Below, piece after piece: positions 36,315 through 47,830 of a DNA stretch of 64,000 nucleotides. Source of the stretch: Prochilodus magdalenae. Lineage: Eukaryota > Chordata > Actinopteri > Characiformes > Prochilodontidae. The notes under the pieces were generated by a model. It made no database searches, was not told the origin of the DNA, and saw only the letters and a list, made by a program, of their open reading frames with translations. Each line of letters begins with the position of its first letter. Within the stretch, counting starts at the first letter, position 1. The translations under genes and the position numbers were made by a program. Location: positions 275,501 through 339,500 of the forward strand of contig JAMWET010005033.1 in the NCBI GenBank assembly GCA_024036415.1, written 5' to 3'.

Positions 36315-36615
36315 ATAACTATTTATGTTAGGCCGACCACACTCACTGTAAGCCGAGGCAGGGAGGGGGAGCTCTGAGAAACTTGGGCTTGGGTTCTGGG
36401 CAACTTCATAGAACGAGACTTAAAGTCAGTTTAAGGAGAAGTGCTGGGGTGCAAATTTCACAGGGCCCCGTGAATATATATATACCTATAAATTCACATG
36501 CAGCTCTATGACAAATGACAAATGTATGTAATGCGTCTTTCATAATCTCAGTCTTCATGACTTCAAAATCACTAATAGTAGGTTGGCTAGTGTGCCATAT
36601 TTAACTGCATTGTTT

Positions 36616-36656
<41 letters not shown>

Positions 36657-37179
36657 GCAAGCCATTAAATTCCATGAGGTGAATATAAGCGAAAAGGAAC
36701 TTGGAAAGGTAAATATACAGCTAAAAGTGTTTGACAGGCAATTAATATTAATTGTAGTTAGCAAGGTTGTGATTATGAATGTCAATAGAGTGAAACAGAA
36801 GCACTTCACACTTCACCAAAGCCCAGTGGCTTTAATCAAAACGTAAGGGAGTAAACTTCTCATTTTCAAAAACAACACAACCAACAAGGTCAAGGCTGAC
36901 GACAGGCTCTGAATAAATACGGATTTGGGGAGACTCTTTCACAGTGTATCAGTACACTTATTATGCTTTGCAGGACCATTTAGGAAAGGTGGGAAGTGCA
37001 TACTGGATTGGAAATAAAGAGAGCATGTTTTTTATAATATGATGCTAAAAGCAACAGCAGCAATAAAAGTCTTTAACAGCAATAATGACATTTAACAGCA
37101 ATAATACCATTTTCTGAAGTCCAAGAGAACAGAGTGAAATTGATGCTTATCGTGTATTGCAACATAATGTATCACACTA
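36315..37179. other. Intergenic with a CT microsatellite
   Basis: Apart from (CT)n at 36618-36650, nothing is recognised; no supportable gene. Confidence 0.45.
36618..36650. repeat. (CT)n microsatellite
   Basis: Sixteen to seventeen uninterrupted CT units followed by ttctctgcaag. The polypyrimidine tract before 'gcaag' mimics a splice acceptor, but no exon follows. Confidence 0.95.
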
Positions 37180-37470
37180 GCAATATACACCCACTGGCCA
37201 CTTTATAAGGTATATCTCATTGTTTCTGCAATTTCTATCTGCTCACAGCGTTACCACAAGCCCCTTTCACCCTGTTCCTCAATAAAATCAGGACCCCCAC
37301 AAGACCAAAAAAGTTCTTAGCACTGCAATGACACTGACGTGGTGGTGTATTAGTGTTTGTTGTGCTGGTGCGAGTGGATCAGACACAGTAGTGTTGCTGG
37401 AGTGCTTACCTTACTTACATTACTCATGTGTCTTTGTTCACTCTATTTTGCTATTTGTCCATAAATGCTT
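37180..37470 (+). repeat. Dispersed fish repeat
   Basis: 'cccctttcaccctgttcctc', 'aggacccccacaagacc', 'cactgcaatgacactgac' and 'agtggatcagacacagtag' follow the order of a widespread teleost repeat that also occurs at 47040-47830 and, inverted, at 34296-34362. Coding capacity is absent. Confidence 0.65.
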
Positions 37471-37644
37471 TGTGAAGAGCTTTACAGCCACAAAGAACGA
37501 AAAAACAGGGAATGTGCATCCATTAACTTGAGGGCAGAGAGTCTTTAAACACACTAAAGTCAAAATAATTTTTTGGGTATGCATTAAAATATGTTTACAA
37601 TGTAAACATAAGGATGGTGATGATGATTATGAAAATGGTTATTA

Positions 37645-37680
37645 TTATTGTTGTTGTTATTATTGTTATTATTATTATTT
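37645..37680. repeat. ATT/GTT trinucleotide tract
   Basis: Alternating runs of ATT and GTT. Confidence 0.85.
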
Positions 37681-37779
37681 CACATCAATACGACCACTCT
37701 TTCTCAACTCTTTCTCAACCCCAATACAAAACTTTGAAGGATGGCCTTTTGTCTCTCTGGAACGGTAAACAGTAAATGA

Positions 37780-38220
37780 CTTTGTTCTGTACACACCAGG
37801 TGATAAGAGACAAAAGCGGAGGGCAGTGGAGTGGACAGAGAGGCGTTATGCAATCAATATCCCTACTCATTCGGAACTAAAAGGAGTGCCAGGCTGCTGA
37901 GTGAAGCACTGTTTACATGTTTGCTCCTTCCACAAAATCTGTCCACAGAGAGCAAAGAGAAGACAGAGCAAATAAAAGGACTAATCTTTAAGGCTCAATG
38001 ACACAGACTAATCCCACGGATCCTGAGTTGATGGAGGACGTTAGAAAAGCAACCAGGTCTATGACCCATGTCACTGCCCAGCAAGGTCATGGCAAAGTCG
38101 CTTATCTCTGTAAATCAAGGCTGTCTGGGTGAACAATGAACAGAACATTTTCAATTATGTGGTGAACATACAGCAAGGAAACTCTGAGTGCAAATGAATT
38201 TAATGCCTGAAAAAAAGTGT
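37780..38220. promoter_or_regulatory. Candidate conserved noncoding DNA
   Basis: Low-repeat block with several TAATC-type sites ('aaggactaatctttaagg', 'agactaatcccacgg'). These match OTX/CRX cores, but at 29 kb from the opsin no link can be claimed. Confidence 0.25.
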
Positions 38221-38670
38221 CATTTCAAAATTCTGAGGGTTCATTTGTGTTTAAACAAGCAAGCAAACCTACATATGGACAGGCAGCCTGGTGAGTCATG
38301 TTGCAAAGTTCATCTCTAATGAATCACAAATTTACTGTCATTTGCATTTATATTACTGTGATTAAAATATTCTTCCCCTACGGATCATCAAGAACCAACA
38401 CACAAATACAATCACATACTCTTTAAATAAAACGGAACACAGGCAGATAAGATGCTGCTTCCTGCTTGTTTCATAATGGATGGAGTAATGAGGTGAAGAG
38501 TCCAGGAGGACACAGTTCAATCTGGCAAACTGGGGAGGCAAAGAGAAAACAAGCTCTTCAAACTGAAAATCTCCACATTTAATGATTTGTTCCATTTCTC
38601 ATGGGTTATGGAGACACAGAGATGCCAAAAGTCTGCGGATAGCTGTATGTAAATTAACAATGAAGTGGGG

Positions 38671-39300
38671 TTACCTCAGGGAACGACCTGGAAACACCCA
38701 CACCTGTACAAGCTGTGAGGTGTTATCTTGTGAATGAGGCTGAACACTTGCACCTGTGCAAGGTGGTGTAAATTCCTGAAATTCCTGCAAGATAGTAAAA
38801 TGTATCAATTGGACGAATGTCGGGCAAATGTGCAGACCACAACAACGGTCTGAACTCTCAAGAATGCTCCTCATAGCATTTCTAGACAACCTAGGTCTAA
38901 TGGCTAGGTGCATTATCCTGCAGGTAGGATAATGATCCATGATTGTAGGAATACATGAAACCCACAAAGGGCTGCAAATGGTCCCCAAGCAGTATAACGT
39001 AGAAGGCACTGACGTCAATGACGTGTTTAGACAGGTGACCCCTACCCATGCCATGAGAACATACACAACACCAGTATGAAACCAAGTGTTATTTATATTT
39101 TCATCCTGAACAATTGGTACCCTCACTCAAAGTACCACCTACATGTTTCCAGTCCTCTAGGACCCAGTTAGCAATCTCACAAGCCCAGTGGTTGCAATGT
39201 CTACAACACAGATATAGCCATTTTATTTATCCACCAAAACCACTAGTGGGCCTACATGTGTTTTCTGAGTTTTTATATGTAATGCTAATGATGTAAACAG
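38671..39300 (-). pseudogene. Decayed Tc1/mariner-type transposase
   Basis: Minus-strand frames contain LGDHLQPFVGFMYSYNHGS followed by LQDNAPSH, the second catalytic Asp region, then LLWSAHLPDIRPID, a decayed form of the W(P)[10 protein letters not shown] block of DD34E transposases (E changed to D). Stops and frame changes separate the pieces. No inverted repeats were identified. Confidence 0.75.
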
Positions 39301-39309
39301 TGTCTCGGG

Positions 39310-40240
39310 CATCAGGCAGCATATTTATAACTATTCCATTCAATTCAACGCTGATAAAATGGATAATAAAGAAAATGGATGAGTGTAGAAACAAGGAGAT
39401 GTCCCTAATAAAAATGCTCTATGAGTGCATATAACCATGTTACTATGGTAGGGTGAACTTGGCCAATGGGAAGCCAGTTAATTACCAGCTACTAGCTTGA
39501 TAAGTTGGTTGTTAGCCATTAGTTTTATAAAGTTTAATAAGGTAATAAAAACAACTATTATGTAAAGATAATGATAATCAGCAGCCAGATCTAAAATGCC
39601 ATAGTAAAGTCCCATGTAACATTATATCAAAAGTTCTGGTTTTTGGAAACTCTAAATTCTGCCTGCATTTTTAAAAAAATGGTTTAGAAATGGACACCAT
39701 TTAGAACAATGTTATGGTGTTGGAAATAAAAACTACAAAAAGATAGAATCATTCCTTTGTCAGTTCTTCTTAGGAAACATGTTGATGATGTTTTTGAAAA
39801 TAGAAAAGAAAAAGAAAATGTTAACTCAACCATTTCCCCTGCAATTAACATCATTTGATTCTCACCTCCAACTCTAAAGGCATCGCTAAACTGATGTGCT
39901 CCGGTCTACTGGAGGGGAATGTCAGCAGATTTACCCTTAATTACATTTGCCTAAAACTCAATTGGAGAAAGTTAAAGGGAGCCACAGAAGACCTCCACGT
40001 ACTTATTCAGAGGTTATATTTTACTGAGCTGCGTTACAGCCCATATAGCACTTTATGACTCCTCATGACTGGATCAAATAGGAATCCTGCAACAATACCT
40101 TTAAAACTGTCAGAAATATTATGATAGATAGAGATGATACATGCACAATACAGAATGCAGGGGCCAATTCCACACAAACGTCAACCTCCTGGAAAGGCTG
40201 TGAATACAGGAACAAAACATTTATAATGTCCACCTTCATG
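39310..40240. other. Intergenic, mostly unrecognised
   Basis: 39835-40060 is low-repeat sequence with 'cccttaattacatttgcc' and 'aacatcatttgattctc'. No gene can be supported. Confidence 0.4.
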
Positions 40241-40247
40241 TTTCTAT

Positions 40248-40250
40248 AGT

Positions 40251-40279
<29 letters not shown>
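40248..40279. repeat. (TA)n microsatellite
   Basis: About 15 TA units. Confidence 0.9.
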
Positions 40280-40284
<5 letters not shown>

Positions 40285-40329
40285 ACTGCACAGGAAAAAA
40301 GACTTATTGGAAGCTGGTGCGTATACTAT

Positions 40330-40870
40330 GTGTATGTACAACCTCAAAGTGGGGACACTATGTATACAAAAAAGGGTAAATCCAGTTGGACATCAGCGCA
40401 CTGTTTAAAAGCCTGCATCTCTCTTGGTATGGAGCTAGTTAGTGCCTACGGTGTGGACAGTGTACAGATCTGGAACAGCACTATCAATGCGGAACGGAAT
40501 ATAGAAGTTTTAAAACAACGTATGTTCCCATCCAGGCAATGTCTCTTTTAAGGAAGCCCTTGCATATTTCAGCAAGACAGTATAGCACGTATCACATCCA
40601 CCACGACGGCATGGCTTCGCAGAGGAATAGTGTAGGTCCTGAACTGGCCTGCCTGCATTCCAGACCCTTCACCAACAGAAAAGATTTGGTGCTTCGTTAA
40701 ACAAAAAAATCTGACAAAGAAGACCCAGGCAATAAGGAAACATTCCTCTCTCAAAACTCGAGCAATTGACTGTGGTTAAACAAAAAGAGTGGATGCTACA
40801 AAATGGTAGACACAGCCCCGTCCCACCTTTTTTGTGATGGGAAAATACACATATACGTACAATATGAGGA
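40330..40870 (+). pseudogene. Decayed Tc1-like transposase
   Basis: The + strand reads STINAERNIEVLKQRMFPSR, then (frame change) FQQDS, TTAWLRRG, VLNWPACIPDPSPTEKIW and RKH-type ending. These are the central and C-terminal blocks of a Tc1 family. The catalytic motif is damaged: PDLSPIE-type has become PDPSPTE. The first catalytic Asp region is unreadable. Confidence 0.8.
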
Positions 40871-40964
40871 AATATTTTAATGACATTTAAGCATGGAGTC
40901 AATTCTAGTAGAACTTTAAAATAATGAACAGTGAAAATGAGCATAATAGACCCCCTATAAAATA

Positions 40965-41279
40965 AAATGCCAAATCAGTCAAGAGGCTTTTATTGTCATT
41001 CCATCCATGTACAAGAACACAGTGGAGTAAAATTACTTTTCTCCAGGAACAAGGTGCAACATGGAGCAAAAGAGTACACAGTGCAAATGTGCAGACATAC
41101 AAGAGTAAACAAATATTTAAAGTAGAAACGATGCAGTAAATATGATAAACTAAACAGACATTATACACAGTAAACAGACAGGACAGTGCAGCACTGACAC
41201 AGCACTCGTTTTTGGACATGAGGTAGTGGAATAAGGTGCAGAGAGATTTAACATGCTGTGATCTGTGAGTGATAACATA
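40965..41279. repeat. Dispersed repeat, left part, split by a Tc1-like insertion
   Basis: 'aagaggcttttattgtcatt', 'ttactttt(ctccagga)' and 'caaatgtgcagacatacaag' resemble LINE 3'-UTR-type sequence common in fish. It stops at the Tc1-like insertion; 42690-42800 may be the remainder. Confidence 0.45.
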
Positions 41280-42687
41280 CAGTGAGGAAAATAAGTATTT
41301 GAACACCCTGCGACTTTGCAAGTTCTCCCACTTAGAAATCATTGAGGGGTCTGAAATTTTCATCTGAGGTGCATGTCCACTGTGAGAGACATAATCTAAA
41401 AAAAAACATCCGGAAATCACTATGTACGATTTTTAAATAATTTATTTGTGTGTTACTGCTGCAAATAAGTATTTGTACACCTGTGAAAATCAATGTTAAT
41501 ATTTGGTACAGTAGCCTTTGTTTGCAATGTCAAGGTCAAACGGGATTTTGGCCCATTCCTTCACACAGATCTCCTCCAGAACAGCCAGGTTTCTGGGCTG
41601 TCGCTGAGACACACGGAGTTTGAGCTCCCTCCAAAGATTTTCTATAGGGTTTAGGTCTGGAGACTGGCTAGGCCAATCCAGAACCTTGGTATGCTTCTTA
41701 CGGAGCCACTCCTTGGTTATCCTGGCTGTGTGCGTTGGGTCCTCCAAAGCATGAAGCTTCCACCCCAATGCTTCACAGTAGGGATGGTGTTTTTGGGATG
41801 GTACTCATCATTCTTCGACCTCCAAACACGGCGAGTGGAATTAAGACCAAAAAGTTCTATTTTGGTCTCATCTGACCACAGAACTTTCTCCCATGACTCC
41901 TCTGCATCATCCAAATGGTCATGGGCAAACTTAAGACGGGCCTGGACTTGATTTAAGCAGGGGAACCTTCCGGGCCATGCATGACTTTAAACTACAGGTA
42001 TGACGTCTTAGTGTATTACCCACAGTAACCTTGGAAACAGTATTGCCAGCTCTCTTCAGGTCATTGACCAGCTCCTCCCGTGTAGTTCTGGGCTGATTCC
42101 TCACCTTTCTTAGGATCATTGATACGCCACGAGGTGAGATCTTGTGTGGAGCCCCAGTCCAAGGGAGATTGACAGTCATGTTTAGCTTCTTCCATTTTCT
42201 AATAATTGCTCCAACAGTTGATCTTTTTTTCACCAAGCTGCTTGGCAATCGCCCCGTAGCCCTTTCCAGCCTTGTGGAGGTCAACAGTTTTGTCTCTGGT
42301 GTCTTTGGACAGCTCTTTGGTCTTAGCCATGTTAGTAGTTGGAGTCTTACTGATTGTGTGGGGTGGACAGGTGTCTTTATGCAGCTAACGACCTCAAACA
42401 GGTGCTTCTAATTTAGAATAATAAGTGGAGTGGAGGTGGAGTTTTTAGAGGCAGACTAACAGGTCTTTGAGGGCCAGAATGTTTGCTGATTGGCAGGTGT
42501 TCAAATACTTATTATTAGCAGTAACACACAAATAAATTATTAAAAAATCATACATAGTGATTTCCAGATTTGTTTTTTTTAGATTATGTCTCTCACAGTG
42601 GACATGCACCTAAGATGAAAATTTCATTTCCTCTATGATTTCTAAGTGGGAGAACGCACGGTGTTCAAATACTTATTTTCCTCACTG
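41280..42687 (-). mobile_element. Tc1-like DNA transposon with long inverted repeats
   Basis: The 1408-bp element starts CAGTGAGGAAAATAAGTATT at 41280, ends with the inverse at 42687, and has TA on both sides (41278-41279, 42688-42689). Left and right inverted repeats are about 190 bases (to ~41477 and from ~42501), each with an inner copy of 'aaataagtatttg', the IR/DR layout of many fish Tc1 elements. The minus-strand transposase is broken into at least three frames. Confidence 0.93.
41496..42330 (-). pseudogene. Tc1-like transposase, broken
   Basis: From the N-terminus: DNA-binding region starting near 42330 with MAKTKEL-like coding ('cttagccat' inverse), [15 protein letters not shown] and [13 protein letters not shown]; then VLWSDETKIELFG with the first catalytic Asp, [16 protein letters not shown], a deletion that removes the QQDN block leaving [13 protein letters not shown], and [20 protein letters not shown] with the catalytic Glu; C-terminal [12 protein letters not shown]. 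Frameshifts lie near 41930-41990 and 41720-41770. Not functional. Confidence 0.9.
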
Positions 42688-42689
42688 TA

Positions 42690-43740
42690 CATACCCATGC
42701 ACATACCTGTGTGTGAGAGTATATAGTGTGTGTGGCATGGGGGGGTTGAGAGCAGTCCTTGAAAGATCCAAAAAAGTGCTAATGTGCCCCAACATTAGCT
42801 TAATGCTAACATTCTGTTAGTCTTTTTTTTTGTTTTGATTTGTAAATATATTTTATTTTTTTGTTTTGACATTTATGATCCTAACTGAAGGCTGAGGTTC
42901 TAAAAGTTATGGCTCACTGGTGTAAAAAAACAATGATTTATTCTTAAGAATATCTCCAGAATGAAAAAAAAAAACTCCATCTGTTCCACCAGCTTCTACA
43001 ACCTCCCTCAAGAACAGCTGCTGGCAAACATGTGAGCGCTACACCCAGAGTAAAGGGCATGTGCTGAGGGATAAAGCATTATAAACCTCCCCAACAAGTG
43101 CAAACTTTCCCCAGGAACGGCGCAGAGGTCTTCCATAGCCTCGGGCAGAAAATCTTTTATCATGTCCGTGATGGAAGCAGTAGTGAGCCCAAAATTGTAG
43201 GTTGCTCTCATGAAGGATTCCAGAAGTGTTGATTTCAGAAGGTCAGTTCTATCCTCACAGATCTCTGTCTCAGTGTGTTAAAAGAGCAAAGCCAATGGAG
43301 AAAGAGTGCTCCTGCTGTTCAAATCTTTATGAATAAAGTTCTTGATCTAAAGTCCTGAATTGATCCATGCTGGATAAGAAGCATTAGGTTTTGAACCTTT
43401 GCAAAGTTGACATTTATTTACAATAGGCTCCCTTTATAACAGAGAACGAGACAAAAATAGCCAGCCTTGGGCCGAGAAGACTGTTTCTTTGGAGAAAATG
43501 GCAGCTATACTTACAAACTGAATTGCTTATTTTAGCTTAACAGTGCTGTGAATAAAGTACCTGCCCCTCTGTTTCTCCTATTTTTGTATTTTTGTCACAC
43601 AGTTGTTTAAGATCCTCAGTCATAATTGTATATAATGCAAATTTAATAAGAGATGTCCAATACCAAAAGCCCAGAGGCCTAGACACACCCAGAGTGAGTC
43701 CTAATTGTGCACTAAACACTAACACTAACTAGCTTTTGAG
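42690..43740. other. Intergenic, mostly unrecognised
   Basis: 42690-42800 may be the right half of the repeat split by the Tc1-like element. 42970-43320 is low-repeat sequence with a 67-codon minus-strand ORF lacking any known domain. No gene is called. Confidence 0.4.
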
Positions 43741-43900
43741 TATGTAGTACAGTTACGTTTGTCAAACTGGAGTATACTCAGAAACACACAATGAACACCT
43801 AAAACCAGTCAGTTTTTGAGTGGGGTAATGATGGAAATGATTGTTCCACAATCCTACCAGAAACAGAAAGGAGGAAGGAGCTTCTCACATCTGGAAAATG
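43741..43900. repeat. Member of the dispersed family seen in copies A and B
   Basis: 'cagttacgtttgtcaaactg', 'acacacaatgaacacctaaa', 'accagtcagtttttgagtgg' and 'gaaggagcttctcaca' parallel 32375-32475 and 35405-35505. Part of the same family is at 48840-49070. Confidence 0.7.
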
Positions 43901-44170
43901 GAAAGGGTGGAGCCTCTCATGTTTGTGTAATGGAACGGGTGGATCTTCTCACAACTGGCAAATGGAAAGGAATCTTCTCAAATCTAATAAAAGGGAAGGG
44001 AAAATGTCTGGGAAATGGAAAAGGATTTATTAAATAGGTAAACGGTAAAAGGATTATTAAATATCAGCCGGAATTAAATAATTACCATATATCGCATGTA
44101 GCTGTGAAGTTAGATAACAAGCTAGCATGAATTTAGCTATATATCTTATTTGATTCTTTCCTGTATCTTT

Positions 44171-44535
44171 TTACAGCAGTGTTAACTGCCTTATCTATGT
44201 TAACTATCCTCACCAACTTCTACAGATGCACCATAGAGAGCATCGTCCTGGCCTGCGTCACTGTCGGGTATGGCAGCTGTACCGTCTTCAACCACAACGC
44301 CCTTAAAAGAGTGGTGAGGACAGTGGAATCCATCATAGGCAGTAAACTGGCAGACTTGCAGGACATCTACCCATCCTGCTGCCTGAGGAAAAACCAAAAG
44401 ATCTGGACTGTAGCCACCCAGCACACGGCCTGTTCACCTTACTGCCACCAAGAAGGAGGTACCGCAGCATCCAGGCCAGAACAAACCAGCTAATGTTTTT
44501 ACCCACAAGCCATCAGGTTCCTGAACAAGCTGTGA
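44171..44535 (+). pseudogene. LINE reverse transcriptase, C-terminal fragment
   Basis: The + strand reads NFYRCTIESIVLACVTVGYG, then ALKRVVRTVESIIGSKLADL, QDIYPSCCLRKNQKIW and a final region ending near 'aagccatcaggttcctgaac' (KPSGS*, in-register FPQAIRFLN when shifted). This is the thumb region and beyond of a non-LTR retrotransposon pol, a very common fish family. It is 5'-truncated with one frameshift near 44430. Confidence 0.8.
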
Positions 44536-45690
44536 GCCTTTTACCAATACCACCAATACCACCAATACCACTCCACTCTGATACTTTATTATTATCTGTA
44601 TAAATATTTTACAGTTATGGACAATATCACTGAATCACTTTAAACAACAGACGTATATTTATATATTTATATTATACACACACGCGCACACACACATACA
44701 CACACACCACACACCACACACACACAACCTGAGCCTCACCACAAGCATTTCAATGCATACATGTCCTGACAGCTGTGTCAGCTTGTGCTACAGTCTTTAA
44801 AAATATGGTGTTGCAAGGTACTTTGGTAAAGTGGATGCTTCTGTTTAGGACCATTCCATGCTTCAATAGTTCTTTGGAAAATCTATGGAAAATACCATTG
44901 TCCATTTAGCACCATATACAGCACACTCTTCATCAACCTGAGGAACAATGTCACCATGCAAAGAACCAAATACTGTAATCAAATATTTTTCACAGAGCTG
45001 CATAATTGTTATAACTAGATATAGCACTGTATAACTGGATATGCTTACAAACAATAGGCTGTAAAAATATTTCTATAATTTTACACAATGGCAAAAAAAA
45101 ACAATATTTTCTCAATTTTCGTGGCACATGATATGATAAAATATACAATTTTTCAGCAATCTGATTACTTGGAAGAGTGAATCCTTCAACATAATTAAAG
45201 AATACTAGTGTAAGTACTGCTGATTTACATGTTACATGTTCAGAAAAGCATATGTAGGTGTAATGTAGGTCATGTTATCAAGCTAACAGCTTCAGTTTTG
45301 AGGGGGATATTCTATTTCATTCGGCAGGATGGAAATGTTATCTGGAAATGTTGTAGCAAAAGAATGTACATTTTTATTCTCGCCGCAGATGGAAAGGGAT
45401 GTTTACCAGCACTCAGTTTCTATGAAAGAACACATTTGCAGAGCAAGGATAGGTCAACTGCTACCATAGAGCAATGGATACACTACACCATTGGCGCTGT
45501 GTTAATTTAGCCTCAGCGTTAACAAGCTGCCGATCATTATACAGCAGTAAGAGCTTTATAATCATATCATCATTATTCCAGATACTAAAATTGCTACTAT
45601 GTTGTAATAAGCAGTCATGCTGAAGTGCTGTACACTAATTAACTTCTACCATCCTCACCAGCGATGCTGCCACATGCCCACACACTCAAA
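44536..45690. other. Intergenic with a CA tract
   Basis: Contains a 'taccaccaataccaccaatacca' run (44545-44575) and an imperfect CA tract (44680-44728), probably the 3' tail region of the LINE fragment. The rest is unrecognised. Confidence 0.45.
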
Positions 45691-46020
45691 AGTTGAGTTA
45701 CTTATTGCTTCGGAAATGTTAACAGGAATTATGATTGAAAGAGCTTAGCTTCATTAATTACATTTTGCCCTGAGAGATATCTCTTAATTTCTCTCATTTG
45801 ATACAATTAGAAAAGTGAACATTTGTTAATGGTATTGCTTGGAAAGCTCTTTCAAATATTCCCTCTTCCTCTTCTGAAAATGTCCACCCAGGAGTTGTTT
45901 GATGCTCAGTGTGAGCAGGAGTAGCCCCGAGCCAGCTAATTAATGAAAGGAGAGAGAGGAAGCAATCCACCTGCTGATAGAGTTCACCTCCCTCCATCCT
46001 GCAAGCCTTATCACCAGATC
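45691..46020. promoter_or_regulatory. Candidate conserved noncoding DNA
   Basis: Dense in homeodomain-like cores: 'gcttcattaattacattttg', 'tctcttaatttctctc', 'gttaatggtattgc' and TAATTAAT at 45937-45944. No repeats or coding potential. Enhancer function is inferred. Confidence 0.35.
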
Positions 46021-46246
46021 ACATCTGACCAAAATAAAGAATAAAAATATATAAATAAATAAATCACGCTATGGAACAATGCAGTGCAGTTGCCAATTTT
46101 GTGACTGCTTCTGTGTAATGTGTTTCACTTTCATCTTTTTCCAAAATGAATACTGCTCAGAATCCTGATCAACGATTACTAAATTAAATATTAAAAGGCA
46201 TTCCATTAAACATGTACATCTTTCAGAGTAATTAATAGGGTATATA

Positions 46247-46780
46247 TGTCTGGAAAATGACTCCGGATCGACGTTTGCAGAGTTTAAAAAAACTAAGCAG
46301 TTTTATTATAAAAAGACAGACTAAGCAACAATGACAAACCAGATAAAGAGGAAAGAAGAGAGCGTAGTCAGGGACAGGCACAGACCGGACACAGGAGAAA
46401 GCAGTCAGCGAAGGCAAACAAGTTTAAAGGAAAAAAGCTAAAGAAGGGTAGATAATAAATAGCAAAGTTCAAAGACCAGATAACAAACACAAACCGATAT
46501 AGGGGATAGCAAAAGGAGTAGCCAAGAAACAAACGAGAGTCAGAACCAGAATAACCATGAAGAAAGTAGAACGCTCAGAATTGCTATGAGATAGGCAAAG
46601 CTTCGCGAAGAGTATCTGAAAACTAGGACTTTAAATACAAACACATTAGAGTCAGCTGACTAGAACTCGCGTGTGTTAGCGAACGCGCGCGAGCACGTGG
46701 AGCTGACGTCATCAAGCGATGTCGTCTGGGAAGTGGAGTTCGGGAGAGCGGGAGGAGCAGGAAAGCCCAGAAGCGTGACA
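46247..46780 (-). mobile_element. Solo LTR with 5-bp target duplication
   Basis: On the minus strand it starts TGTCACGC and ends CCAGACA (TG...CA), with a polyadenylation-type ATAAAA near its 3' end. ATATA flanks both sides exactly (46242-46246 and 46781-46785). At 534 bp with no internal region, it is a solo LTR left by recombination, from a Gypsy-like or related LTR retroelement. Confidence 0.85.
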
Positions 46781-47039
46781 ATATAAAGGTTCCCTACCAT
46801 AGATTTCAGAGACTGTATGAATAAGAAAATAAATGCCTCCAAAAAGATCCTTGCTTTCAATGTAAGTAAAAGTAAAGAGCTCCTTTGCCCTCTTACGTAA
46901 AATTACTGTTTTATGGAGATACTTAACATTTTCACACTATGTAAAAGACACTATGAAAAAAGTTCACATCATGCAGAGAAACTAAACACAAAATATTAAT
47001 TTATTTACTTATTTATTTGTTAATTTATTGGTTGGATGG

Positions 47040-47830
47040 TGACAATACTTTTACCAAGCATTTTATTAGGTACACATCATTTTTTGCACATGTGCTGTCA
47101 ATTTTATCAGATCTACTTACTATATATGTTATGCTGAAACAGGATGAGGAGGCAGGATGCAAGTCCAAGTTTTAATGTAAAACAAACACAATGAAACAAA
47201 ATCAAAAACACTAGGAAAACTTGAAAACTAACCACTACTGTGGGACAGGGAAACAGAAACAACTAACTGAGACTAAATCAACAGACATAGAGACAAAATC
47301 CACAGACATGATGACAAAACACCAAGCAAGAACAAAGGGCACAATAAGAGTATAAAATAACAAGGGGAAGGGGCGGAGCTACAAACAAGGGACAGGTGAG
47401 GGGTCTGACAAGCGAAGGCGGAGACAGGAGGTGCAAAAAAACAAAACAAACAGAAGCACATGGAACAGGACTACAAAGAGCACGTGGACATGACAAGACA
47501 GAACCTAAAGCCAGAGAAAACAGGGGAAGACAAGGCAGGATGTGACAGTACAGGTGCACTTTGTAGTTCTACAATCACAGACTGTAGTCCATTTGATTCC
47601 ACGTGTACTCTGTTAGCCTCTTTTCACACTTTAATGGTCATGACCCCAACTGGACCACCACAGAGCTGGTGTTATGTGGGTTGTAAATAGTGTGCTGGTG
47701 TGAGAGGATCAGACACAGCAGTGCTGCTGGAGTTTTAAAACACTATGTCCACTCTATCAGACGCTACTACCTCACAGGTCCGTCTTGTAGTAAAGTTGGA
47801 GACTGCCAGGTAAAGTCAGAGACTGCCAGG
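47040..47830 (+). repeat. Dispersed fish repeat, split by an LTR
   Basis: The left part (47040-47126, 'ttattaggtacacatcattt', 'atcagatctacttac') and right part (47548-47830, 'ggtgcactttgtagttctac', 'agaggatcagacacagcagt') belong to one copy of the family at 37180-37470. They are separated by the LTR at 47127-47547. Confidence 0.7.
47127..47547 (-). mobile_element. Solo LTR inserted in a dispersed repeat
   Basis: On the minus strand it starts TGTCACATCCTGCC and ends CAGCATAACA. It shares the 'agctccgccccttcccc' and 'cacctcctgtctccgcc' blocks with the LTRs at 61374 and 19086. The flanks are ATATA and GTACA, so the target duplication is not exact and the ends may be off by a base or two. Confidence 0.75.

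Noticed and set aside
36600..36720. Possible exon after the (CT)n tract ending in gcaag, followed by 'gccattaaattccatgaggt'
   Set aside because: The pyrimidine tract is a microsatellite; the following frame has no partner exon and no known motif.
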